From positions 1 through 8,205 of the forward strand of contig JAIRXI010000205.1 of the NCBI GenBank assembly GCA_031268395.1: a stretch of 8,205 nucleotides of DNA, given 5' to 3'. Of this stretch, positions 1 through 6,125 are shown piece by piece. The notes below the pieces were generated by a model, which made no database searches, was not told the origin of the DNA, and worked only from the letters and a program-made list of their open reading frames with translations. The stretch is from Tannerella sp. (GTDB lineage: Bacteria; Bacteroidota; Bacteroidia; Bacteroidales; Tannerellaceae). Within the stretch, counting starts at the first letter, position 1. Each line of letters starts with the position of its first letter. The position numbers were made by a program, and so were the translations under genes.

Positions 1-2
1 TT

Positions 3-716
3 CTTCCCGAAATCGTTTCGGCCTACACCTGTTTTAAGCATGTCGCTCCGGATGTGATTGTCTTTCTGACATTTGACTGGGATAACAGGCTTAAATTCTA
101 TTCCACATCCCGCCATGAAATTCTCGACGAGACATTTCCCGAAAAGGACAATTTCTTTAACGACCTCCGAACGAACGTATTTCCATACGGCAATTATTTT
201 ATCCGTCCTTCGGAAAACACGGTTTATTCCGTTCGCTGGGACGGGACAAAGGGATCGGCAGAAGAAGGCTACGCATGGGATTTCGGTCCGCTTAACAACG
301 GAACGAAAACGGCATGGGATGCGGCGCCGGCTTTCGGAAATCAAAAAGAAAGGATGGATTATGTGCGCGGGAAAGTGCTTGCCTCCGAAGTGGTTAACTA
401 TATCCTGGCCCTGCATGGCGGGAACCGTCGATACCGGTATGCGCAGCTTACCCGAAAAATGAAACTGGTCAATATCTTTTGCGACATGGAAACGCAGCAG
501 ACCGTCGTATTTGAAAATACGTCCGAAGGCGCCGGTCTGAATCCGGTGTACTGGACGGACGAATATATGGTGGGGATTCCCCGGATTCCCCTTCCGCAGG
601 AAACGTTTGACCTGATTCCCGACGCCATCCTGAGCGAAAAAGACCGGATCAAAAAGCAGCATCTGGCGGAAGACGACAATCCGTATCTGGTGAAATATCA
701 GTTTAAATCGCAGTGA
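3..716 (+). CDS. Unrecognised protein, C-terminal 237 residues (5' end outside window)
   Basis: The reading frame is open to the left edge: codons from position 3 upward read through without a stop, so the GTG at 54 is probably internal and the true start lies outside the window. The 237 visible residues are hydrophilic, rich in aromatic residues and Asn/Asp, and show no membrane segment. Landmarks are a WDFGPLNNGTKTAWD stretch and, near the end, the segment EYMVGIPRIPLPQETFD. I do not recognise a family. The last 70 residues weakly recall the end of SusD-like outer-membrane proteins (an Arg-rich segment followed by a 'xxIPxxPLP' element), but the resemblance is too slight to name it. Its stop codon lies 2 bases before the ATG of a short lipoprotein-like gene, so the two are probably co-transcribed. 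The composition and absence of in-frame stops make a real gene likely. Confidence 0.75.
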   Translation, partial: LPEIVSAYTCFKHVAPDVIVFLTFDWDNRLKFYSTSRHEILDETFPEKDNFFNDLRTNVFPYGNYFIRPSENTVYSVRWDGTKGSAEEGYAWDFGPLNNGTKTAWDAAPAFGNQKERMDYVRGKVLASEVVNYILALHGGNRRYRYAQLTRKMKLVNIFCDMETQQTVVFENTSEGAGLNPVYWTDEYMVGIPRIPLPQETFDLIPDAILSEKDRIKKQHLAEDDNPYLVKYQFKSQ

Positions 717-718
717 AA

Positions 719-1009
719 ATGAAAGCATGTAAAACAGTAATTACCGTATTTTTTGTATTGTCATGCGCCGTCTCCCGGATGGAGCAAAAAGCGACCGCTT
801 CGGGAAACCGTATGGATTGGATCACCGGTAAAACCATGTGTTCATGGGACGAAGCGCTTTATGACAGCCTCACGGCAAACCTTCGTTTCGGACAGACGAC
901 CTCATTTCCACCTCCTTTTAATAACAAAACAACCTCAGTAGCAGGCAGGCATGATCCCTCCGGCAAAACCTCATTACCTTATTCTTTGGAACCGGGAATA
1001 AGGAGGTAA
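719..1009 (+). CDS. Short lipoprotein-like gene, probably truncated by a palindromic element
   Basis: The ATG at 719 (a GTG at 713 is in the same frame) opens a 96-residue frame. Residues 1-16 look like a lipoprotein signal: a Lys-containing start, a hydrophobic core (VITVFFVL) and a Cys in the context VLSC, the likely lipidation site. About 44 residues of ordinary-looking sequence follow (including MDWITGKTMCSWDEALYDS). From about position 899 the frame enters the palindrome at 899-1086, so roughly the last 36 residues (TTSFPPPFNNKTTS onward) are encoded by repeat DNA and end at a TAA inside its right half. The natural reading is a lipoprotein gene cut short by insertion of the element. The alternative is a genuinely small lipoprotein with a fortuitous tail. 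No function can be assigned; it sits directly behind the preceding gene, probably in one transcript. Confidence 0.5.
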   Translation: MKACKTVITVFFVLSCAVSRMEQKATASGNRMDWITGKTMCSWDEALYDSLTANLRFGQTTSFPPPFNNKTTSVAGRHDPSGKTSLPYSLEPGIRR

Positions 1010-1086
1010 TGAGGTCCGCCCGTATATACCATCTGCCTGCCTGCTACTGAGGTTGTTTTGTTATTAAAATGAGGTGGAAAGGAGGT
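899..1086. repeat. 188-bp nested inverted repeat (MITE-like or structured palindrome)
   Basis: The outer arms at 905-951 and 1034-1080 are 47 bp each and complementary apart from one mismatch (C915 against its partner T1070). Beyond one further mismatch, pairing continues for 5 bp to 899 and 1086. Inside lies a second inverted repeat, 968-984 with 996-1015, imperfect by a 3-base bulge, around an 11-base loop. The two dyads share nearly the same centre (about 992). The pentamer ACCTC occurs at 899, 910, 932 and 968 and is mirrored as GAGGT at 1011, 1049, 1071 and 1082. Nothing inside encodes a transposase. This fits a non-autonomous palindromic insertion or dispersed repeat. A phase-variable segment between inverted repeats is possible but unsupported, since no TAnnTTTG promoter is seen inside. 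Its left half is read as the tail of the preceding gene. Confidence 0.85.
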
Positions 1087-1455
1087 TTATTTGCCCGGAG
1101 AGGACAGGAGATTCCGGTGAAGTTCCGCCGCATACACCGGCGGAACAGGCCATGCCACAGGCTAAACGTGTAACCGGCTTTTTCAGACACAGGGTTTTAC
1201 GGGTGACCCTATGGATTGCGAAAAATGGGTAAAAGTAAAAACTGGCTCAACAGAAAAGAGATCTTCCGGGCGAAGCATCGAAAACCGGCCGGTCTTTTTC
1301 GGAAAAGAGTCAGGGCCTTATCTGCGATTAAAAAAAATGTGTTCGGAGAAACGGTTGTTTTTCTGTGAATACATGCCCTCCCTGTATGGATCATACGCTG
1401 AATCTTCCCGTACGCGAACAGGCCGGTTTGTGTGCCGTTTATTTCCGGACCATCC
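1087..1455. other. Stretch without a supported gene, 3' of the aminotransferase
   Basis: Both strands have short open frames here (for example a plus-strand one at 1211-1471 and a minus-strand one at 1209-1481), but none shows a domain, signal peptide or promoter, and they overlap each other. A plus-strand open stretch at 1071-1232 (including PPHTPAEQAMPQAKRV) has somewhat protein-like composition and could be a relic of the gene interrupted upstream; this is weak. There is a 9-bp hairpin at 1122-1130/1138-1146 with a 7-base loop and no following T tract. A palindrome ACCGGCCGGT at 1284-1293 is followed by CTTTTT. Neither is a convincing terminator for the plus-strand genes or for the minus-strand aminotransferase ending at 1456. 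Confidence 0.6.
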
Positions 1456-2814
1456 CTATCCGACAGGGTGATGCGCTTCAAAGAGTTTCAACCGCCTGTC
1501 AAGCAGTTCGTAGTGATGCGGCTTGATGAATGACGTGCAGGCGCGCAGGCCTTCCCGACTGCTGCCGGTCGTGCTTAGCGATATGGCGCTGACGCCGTAG
1601 CAGATCAGTTCTTCCATCAGCTCTCCGCCGGTCAGGCCCGGAAAGGCGACGGTGAAATAGAAGCCGTCGGCAATCGGCGCGCCCGGGTCGTGGTCGTACA
1701 CGATGTGAAAGCCGTGCGCGACGAAAATTTGCTTCAGTCGCTCCGCACGACGGCCGTATTCCCTTACTTCGGCAACGAAATCAAAGGTTCCGTCGGACGC
1801 CGCTTTGAACATGGCCGCCAGGGCGTACTGCGCAGAATGGCTGGTGCCCGACGAGAGCGCGTAGAGCACGCGGTGAACGTAGACGGTGCCAAACGTCCCG
1901 CCGTCGCCATAGCGTTGCGTCAGGCCCGGAAAGGCGCGGCGGTAGAGTTTGTCGGATATGGCGGCGACGCCGATGCGCTGTCCGGCGTAGCTGAAGGCTT
2001 TCGAGCCGGAGATTTGCAGGATGCAGTGATCCGTATAGCGGGCCACGCTGGCCTGGTAAGGGGGCTGAAACGGCGTCCCGAGGGGTTGCCGGAAGTCCAT
2101 CGCGAAATAGGCAAGGTCTTCGATCACGATCGTGTCGTAGCGTGTCGCCATCTCGCCGATGATTTGCAGTTCGCTTTCCGTCAGGCAAAACCAGGCCGGG
2201 TTGTTCGGGTTGGAGTAGACCATCGCCGCAACCGTCCCCTGCGAAAGGTAGTGTTCCAGTATGGCGCGCAGCCTGTCGCCCCGGTGCTCGTAGACGTCAA
2301 ATGAGGCGTAACGGCAGCCCATCACCGTGATTTGCTGTTTCTGTACCGGAAAACCGGGATCGATGAAAAGGATCGTGTCCCGTGCGGCATCGCACTGTCC
2401 GCAGGTCAGGAACGAGGCATACGTGCCCTGCATCGAACCGGTTACGGGCACGCACCCTTCCGGCGCAATGTCCACGTTTACAAAAGCCTTGATGAAACGC
2501 GAGGCTTCGTTCTTGAGTTCTTCCAGTCCGTTGATGTTCGGGTATACGGCGGCAATGCCGTTCTGCAAGGCTTTGATTTCGGCGTCGACGCCGACCTGCG
2601 CCGGTTTCAGGCCGGGAACTCCCATTTCCATGTGAATAAATTCCGTCCCCGTTTCCTGCTCCAGCCGGTGCGAAATGGCTACCACTTCGCGGATGGTCGC
2701 CCGGCCGAAGTCAGGCAGTCCGTAACGGTCGATTACACGCCTGACGGCCTGCCGGTCTACCGGCGTCTGTTTCGTTCCGGCTTCCCTGCCCGGTCCGCGT
2801 ATGTCTTTCTTCAT
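1456..2814 (-). CDS. PLP-dependent class I/II aminotransferase
   Basis: A 452-residue fold-type I, aspartate-aminotransferase-superfamily enzyme, cytosolic. Visible landmarks: YPNINGLEELKNEASRF (91-107), the usual substrate-side segment; SNPNNP (201-206), the conserved Asn loop; ED at 232-233, where Asp233 should pair with the pyridine nitrogen of PLP; Tyr236; SGSKAFSYAGQRIG (269-282), with Lys272 as the Schiff-base lysine and Arg280 as a phosphate contact; and Arg424 near the C-terminus as the likely substrate-carboxylate arginine. The catalytic set looks complete and the length is slightly above usual because of an N-terminal extension of about 30 residues. The start codon overlaps the stop of the upstream arginine decarboxylase as ATGA, implying translational coupling. 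Substrate is not readable from sequence; the partner suggests arginine-related chemistry, for example transamination of arginine or agmatine, but this is inference. A general biosynthetic aminotransferase is equally possible. Confidence 0.93.
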   Translation of the reverse strand: MKKDIRGPGREAGTKQTPVDRQAVRRVIDRYGLPDFGRATIREVVAISHRLEQETGTEFIHMEMGVPGLKPAQVGVDAEIKALQNGIAAVYPNINGLEELKNEASRFIKAFVNVDIAPEGCVPVTGSMQGTYASFLTCGQCDAARDTILFIDPGFPVQKQQITVMGCRYASFDVYEHRGDRLRAILEHYLSQGTVAAMVYSNPNNPAWFCLTESELQIIGEMATRYDTIVIEDLAYFAMDFRQPLGTPFQPPYQASVARYTDHCILQISGSKAFSYAGQRIGVAAISDKLYRRAFPGLTQRYGDGGTFGTVYVHRVLYALSSGTSHSAQYALAAMFKAASDGTFDFVAEVREYGRRAERLKQIFVAHGFHIVYDHDPGAPIADGFYFTVAFPGLTGGELMEELICYGVSAISLSTTGSSREGLRACTSFIKPHHYELLDRRLKLFEAHHPVG

Positions 2815-3344
2815 GCGGAGGGCAGCAGAAAATCCGTGAAACAGAGGGCGGCCAGCGCCGTGCCGTAGCGTTTTTCGATTGTGAGGCCTTCGGTTACAAA
2901 ATTCAGCTCGCCCAGATAATGCTTGCCGTAGGTCTTCTGATGCAGGTCGTTAATGACGCGAATCAGACGCGATTCCAGTTCTTCGATCCGGTAGCGTCCG
3001 CTCACTTCACAAACCAGTCCGCCGACTTTCTCGTCAAAGTTTTCGTCTCTGTACATCCATGCATAAACGATCCCCGCCGACACAAACTCGTCCTGATAAC
3101 CGTGCGAAACGGCCATGATCGTTTTCATCTCCGAACCGAAGGGGGGCAGGTCTATTTCGTCCATCGTCACTAAGCGCGCCGTGGCTGGGATGACTGAAGA
3201 ATAGGTCATGATGTTGAAATCCGCAATCCCTGCGTCATACAATGCCATGTGATACGAACCGGCATGTTTTTCCAGTTCGGAATCGCCACTGCCTTTTGCA
3301 ATAAAAAAGGTATTCGGGATCAAGTTCCCCACTTTTTTCACCAT
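2811..3344 (-). CDS. Pyruvoyl-dependent arginine decarboxylase (PvlArgDC)
   Basis: Converts L-arginine to agmatine and CO2, the first step of the arginine route to putrescine and also an acid-consuming reaction. The 177 residues match the family in size and carry its signatures: PNTFFIAKGSGDSELEKHAGSY in the N-terminal third (10-31), then NIMTYSSVIPATA (44-56). In this family the proenzyme cleaves itself between the two serines, here Ser49 and Ser50, and the second becomes the N-terminal pyruvoyl group of the alpha subunit. Asn44 lies six residues before it, as does the conserved active-site Asn of the Methanocaldococcus enzyme. Glu113 in VCEVSG is the likely catalytic acid. A well-placed promoter precedes it at 3421-3449, leaving a leader of about 70 bases. 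It overlaps the aminotransferase gene by 4 bases. All key residues seem present. No agmatine deiminase or carbamoylputrescine amidase lies in the window. Confidence 0.95.
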   Translation of the reverse strand: MVKKVGNLIPNTFFIAKGSGDSELEKHAGSYHMALYDAGIADFNIMTYSSVIPATARLVTMDEIDLPPFGSEMKTIMAVSHGYQDEFVSAGIVYAWMYRDENFDEKVGGLVCEVSGRYRIEELESRLIRVINDLHQKTYGKHYLGELNFVTEGLTIEKRYGTALAALCFTDFLLPSA

Positions 3345-3420
3345 CTCAAAAATTCGTTTTATTCAATTAATATTCAGTTGTTCCCGCCTGACGTTTCGTT
3401 ACAGTTTCCGATCGGGGACG

Positions 3421-3449
3421 CAAAAATACAAACTTCCTGGATATTTCAA
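3421..3449 (-). promoter_or_regulatory. Bacteroides-type promoter of the arginine decarboxylase operon
   Basis: On the minus strand TATTTTTG (3428-3421) matches the -7 consensus TAnnTTTG exactly, and TTG (3449-3447) lies 18 bases upstream as a -33 element, close to the expected spacing. Transcription should begin near 3415. It lies in the 137-bp gap behind the second PAP2 gene, so the decarboxylase/aminotransferase pair can be expressed independently of the threonine dehydrogenase operon, although read-through is possible because no clear terminator separates them. Confidence 0.75.
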
Positions 3450-3481
3450 TCATTCTCGTCAAAAAATTTTTGGAGAGAAAT

Positions 3482-4282
3482 TCAAAACGTATAAACCCAG
3501 CCTATTTCGACGCTCGTCCGGGTTACGGCAGGCATAAACGCCATCCGTGCGCCACCGTCGCGGATGCCCAGCAGCTGGTGCCACACCGGAAGCATCAGAC
3601 AGGAGGCTTCCACGCTCAGGATACCGATGCCTGCGCCCGTCACCACGTCGCTCACCCAGTGTCGCTGATTGACTGCGCGCAGGACGCCCGTCGCCGTTGC
3701 CACGGCATATCCTCCGATGCCGATCCATGGAGATGTGCCGCCGTATTCCCTGTAAAGCAGATGGGCGCCCGTGAATGCCACCGCCGTATGTCCCGAAGGG
3801 AACGAATTGTCGGCATAGCCCAGCGGTCGCCGTACGGAGATCCCCGTTTTCATCGCGCCGACGGCGACGCCCGTAAACAGACAGGAGGTGGCCAGAAGCA
3901 GCGTCCGGTCTCTGAGGTTGTGTCTGGAGGCGACGCCCGGCAGGAAGTCCAGTCCGCAGACCGCCACTGCCGGCGCATATTGCAGGTAGTCGTCTGCCGG
4001 GTAACGGCGGCGGATGTTTCTGTTCACCCTGCCTGCCACGTATTTGTCGAAACGGCGCACCGGCGTTTCGTTAAACCGTGCCGCGACGCCGTAGGCGATG
4101 CAAACGGCCGGAATCGCCCACGTTGCATGTGACGTGCGGAGGCGTACCGTATCGGCGGCGGACAAACGCATGACAGGCAAGGTTTCTTTTCCGGGCAGGC
4201 CTTCCCGCCCGGCGAGTATCGCCGGAAAGAAAAGGCATACCGTCGCTGCCGCAACCGTTTTTTTCAGATCAAAGCCCTTCAT
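3482..4282 (-). CDS. PAP2-superfamily phosphatase with signal peptide
   Basis: 266 residues starting at the ATG that overlaps the upstream PAP2 stop codon as ATGA. The frame stays open further upstream, but that part lies over the upstream PAP2 gene and is not coding. Residues 7-25 form a signal peptide or membrane anchor (Lys-Lys, then a hydrophobic run ending near LAG). The three acid-phosphatase motifs are all present: KTGISVRRP (145-153), FPSGH (161-165) with the catalytic His165, and RAVNQRHWVSD (202-212) with Arg202, His208 and Asp212. The usual Ser before the third-motif Arg is Leu here. The active site should face the periplasm, removing phosphate from lipid phosphates such as lipid A, phosphatidate or undecaprenyl pyrophosphate; the exact substrate cannot be told. 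It is the last gene of a three-gene operon behind another PAP2 protein, which suggests related envelope substrates. Confidence 0.9.
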   Translation of the reverse strand: MKGFDLKKTVAAATVCLFFPAILAGREGLPGKETLPVMRLSAADTVRLRTSHATWAIPAVCIAYGVAARFNETPVRRFDKYVAGRVNRNIRRRYPADDYLQYAPAVAVCGLDFLPGVASRHNLRDRTLLLATSCLFTGVAVGAMKTGISVRRPLGYADNSFPSGHTAVAFTGAHLLYREYGGTSPWIGIGGYAVATATGVLRAVNQRHWVSDVVTGAGIGILSVEASCLMLPVWHQLLGIRDGGARMAFMPAVTRTSVEIGWVYTF

Positions 4283-4854
4283 GATGGCTGTCTTCCGTAA
4301 CAGAAATGTTTTAACAGCTGTCGGTACAGCGCAAAGCCGCCCGCTCCCAGCGAGGAACCGACCAGCAGGCCGGCCAGCACGTCCGAAATGAAATGCGCGC
4401 CCATGTAGATGCGGGAATAACCCATCAGAAAGGCCCACAGCAAAATGACGAGCGTGTAGATTCGGTTTTTTACCTGCAAAAGCGACAGAACGGCAAAACC
4501 GAAGGCGCTGGCGGTATGTCCCGAAATAAATCCGTACGCGCCGCCGGCCCTGTAGTCGCGCAGCAGGACGACATACTCCATGAACAGCGGATGCGCCGTT
4601 GGACGAAACCGGGCAAAATAGGGCTTGAACAACAACGCCGAAACGGCACAGCACAGCACAAATACCACTCCCGTCGACAGGGAGGCGGGAATCCACTCTT
4701 TCCGTCGCTTCAGGTAAAAATAAAGCAGGACAAGGAACGGCGGACACCAGACACTGACGCCGGAGAACGGCCACAGCATCGTGTCCAGAAAAGGCGTATG
4801 CGATCCGTTGATCCACATAAACAAATTACGTTCGTATGTCAGGAGTTCTTCCAT
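4279..4854 (-). CDS. Integral-membrane PAP2 phosphatase, LpxF-like
   Basis: 191 residues with about five hydrophobic membrane segments (roughly 35-48, 57-75, 112-126, 130-146, 156-175). It carries the complete PAP2 motif set: KPYFARFRP (77-85), SGHTASAFG (111-119) with His113, and SRIYMGAHFISD (147-158) with Arg148, His154 and Asp158. Size and layout resemble the small Bacteroidota PAP2 enzymes that include the lipid A 4'-phosphatase LpxF, which lowers surface negative charge and gives polymyxin tolerance. An undecaprenyl-pyrophosphatase or phosphatidylglycerophosphatase role is also possible, so I give no symbol. The start codon lies inside the end of the threonine dehydrogenase gene (16-base overlap) and the stop overlaps the next PAP2 gene by 4 bases, so the three are translationally linked. 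The ATG chosen leaves the usual short N-terminal helix before the ING segment. Confidence 0.92.
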   Translation of the reverse strand: MEELLTYERNLFMWINGSHTPFLDTMLWPFSGVSVWCPPFLVLLYFYLKRRKEWIPASLSTGVVFVLCCAVSALLFKPYFARFRPTAHPLFMEYVVLLRDYRAGGAYGFISGHTASAFGFAVLSLLQVKNRIYTLVILLWAFLMGYSRIYMGAHFISDVLAGLLVGSSLGAGGFALYRQLLKHFCYGRQPS

Positions 4855-5840
4855 TGCTGTCCGCGCGGCGGCTGTGTGTTCCCCCTGTTTTCCGTCCTGT
4901 CCGCCAGTTTTTCAAGCATGTCCCGGGTCATGGCGTCCAGGTCGTACTGCGGATTCCAGTCCCATTCTTCACGTGCGCAACTGTCGTCCAGCGAGTCGGG
5001 CCACGACTCGGCAATGGCCTGCCGCAAGGGGTCGATCCGGTATTCCATCGTGAAATCGGGGATGTATTTCCTGATTTGCCGGCAGATCACCTCCGGGTCA
5101 AAACTCATCGCCGTGACGTTAAACGAATTTCGGTGTTTCAGGCGCGCAGGGTCGGCTTCCATGATCTGGATGGCCGCGTGAAGCGCGTCGGGCATGTACA
5201 TCATGTCCATAAACGTCCCTGCCGCAATCGGACAGACAAAATGCCGGCTTTCGACGGCCGAGTGGAAAATGTCTACGGCATAGTCGGTCGTACCGCCTCC
5301 CGGAGGCGCTACATACGAAATCAGTCCGGGGAAACGTACCGAACGGGTATCTACTCCGAAACGGCGGAAATAATAGTCGCTCAACAACTCGCCCGTCACT
5401 TTGGTCACGCCATACATCGTGCGCGGATTGCGCACCGTATCCTGCGGCGTTTTCTGTTTGGGCGCATCGTTGCCGAAAACGCCGATCGAACTGGGTGTAA
5501 ATACCATGCAGTGTTTCTCGCGGGCGACTTCAAGGACATTGAACAGACCGCCCGTGCCGATTTTCCAGGCCAGCTGCGGCTCGGCTTCGGCCACGGCCGA
5601 CAGCAGCGCCGCCAGATTGTATATCGTATCAATACGGTACCGCGACACGGTCGCTGCGATCTGCTCCTCATTTGTGATATTTACCATGGCGGAAGGCCCC
5701 GATGCGGCCAGATCGCCTTTCGGCTCCGCGCCGGGAATATAGCCTGCCACAATCTGGCCTCCCGAAAAGCGCCTTCTCAACTCCATTGTCAACTCCGAGC
5801 CAATCTGACCCGTCGAACCGATCACCAATACATTTTTCAT
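4839..5840 (-). CDS. tdh: L-threonine 3-dehydrogenase, SDR (epimerase-like) type
   Basis: NAD-dependent oxidation of L-threonine to 2-amino-3-ketobutyrate, which is then split by 2-amino-3-ketobutyrate CoA ligase into glycine and acetyl-CoA. The 333 residues form an extended short-chain dehydrogenase: Rossmann motif GSTGQIG (8-14), YNLAALLSAVAE (74-85), TPSSIGVFG (115-123) and the catalytic pair Tyr143/Lys147 in MYGVTK. The segment PPGGGTTDYAVDIF (179-192) is characteristic of the SDR threonine dehydrogenases and separates them from UDP-galactose epimerases; RFPGLIS (169-175) also fits. It is first in a minus-strand operon with two PAP2 phosphatases and overlaps the first by 16 bases. The CoA ligase gene is not in the window. 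A promoter lies about 40 bases upstream, and a divergent AraC regulator starts 285 bases away. Related sugar-nucleotide epimerases are the main alternative, but the motif set favours threonine dehydrogenase. Confidence 0.92.
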   Translation of the reverse strand: MKNVLVIGSTGQIGSELTMELRRRFSGGQIVAGYIPGAEPKGDLAASGPSAMVNITNEEQIAATVSRYRIDTIYNLAALLSAVAEAEPQLAWKIGTGGLFNVLEVAREKHCMVFTPSSIGVFGNDAPKQKTPQDTVRNPRTMYGVTKVTGELLSDYYFRRFGVDTRSVRFPGLISYVAPPGGGTTDYAVDIFHSAVESRHFVCPIAAGTFMDMMYMPDALHAAIQIMEADPARLKHRNSFNVTAMSFDPEVICRQIRKYIPDFTMEYRIDPLRQAIAESWPDSLDDSCAREEWDWNPQYDLDAMTRDMLEKLADRTENRGNTQPPRGQQWKNS

Positions 5841-5879
5841 ATTTTCATTTCTCTTTCACCGGATCAACGTCCGGGAGTA

Positions 5880-5887
5880 CAAAATTA
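5880..5887 (-). promoter_or_regulatory. -7 promoter box of the threonine dehydrogenase operon
   Basis: Minus-strand TAATTTTG matches TAnnTTTG exactly and sits about 40 bases before the tdh ATG, predicting a start near 5874 and a leader of about 34 bases. The upstream DNA is AT-rich (ATATTATACG and neighbours), but no TTTG-type -33 element is obvious at the expected distance, so activation by a regulator would be plausible. Confidence 0.65.
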
Positions 5888-6104
5888 CGTATAATATTTT
5901 ACATGCGTCGGGCCGGGCGCGCGAAATTGTCGGAAGCGGGATTCCGGGATACTGTATTTTCAGCCCGTCATCCGGTTCCGTCATTTTTGCCGTCCGAACG
6001 GCTCCAGCGTGTGCTGAAAGCCGTTTGCAGGGGTGCGCGGCGGTTTCGGCAGACGCCGAAGGGGATATTTGCCGGATTTCCCCCGTTATATGAAATAATG
6101 GCCG

Positions 6105-6112
6105 TAACTTTG
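6105..6112 (+). promoter_or_regulatory. -7 promoter box of the AraC-family regulator gene
   Basis: TAACTTTG matches TAnnTTTG. It ends only 13 bases before the ATG at 6126, so transcription would start about 6-8 bases ahead of the start codon, making the messenger nearly leaderless. No clear -33 TTTG is seen at 18-20 bases upstream. The spacing is the odd point: either the leader really is this short or the box is fortuitous. Confidence 0.55.
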
Positions 6113-6125
6113 CCGGAAAAATTTC

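Noticed and set aside
899..1086. CRISPR array or complete insertion sequence
   Set aside because: The repeats are inverted, not direct with spacers, and there is no room for a transposase gene.
1211..1471. Plus-strand 86-codon and minus-strand (1209-1481) 90-codon frames
   Set aside because: They overlap each other, have no promoter or domain, and the minus-strand one runs into the aminotransferase gene's 3' end.
1690..2304. Plus-strand open frame of 204 codons opposite the aminotransferase
   Set aside because: The minus strand carries a complete set of aminotransferase motifs; the antisense frame is a product of its GC-biased codons.
3464..3476. A/T palindrome AAAAAATTTTTGG as a terminator of the PAP2 operon
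   Set aside because: There is no GC-rich stem; it is better explained as AT-rich upstream DNA of the next promoter.
3482..4816. A 444-residue version of the second PAP2 protein, starting at 4816
   Set aside because: The extra N-terminal part lies over the first PAP2 gene in another frame. The ATG at 4282 gives a signal peptide and the normal length, and overlaps the previous stop as ATGA.
4836..5894. Long plus-strand open frame (352 codons) opposite the threonine dehydrogenase
   Set aside because: It is the antisense shadow of a gene with clear family motifs; its Arg/His-rich translation has no domain or promoter.
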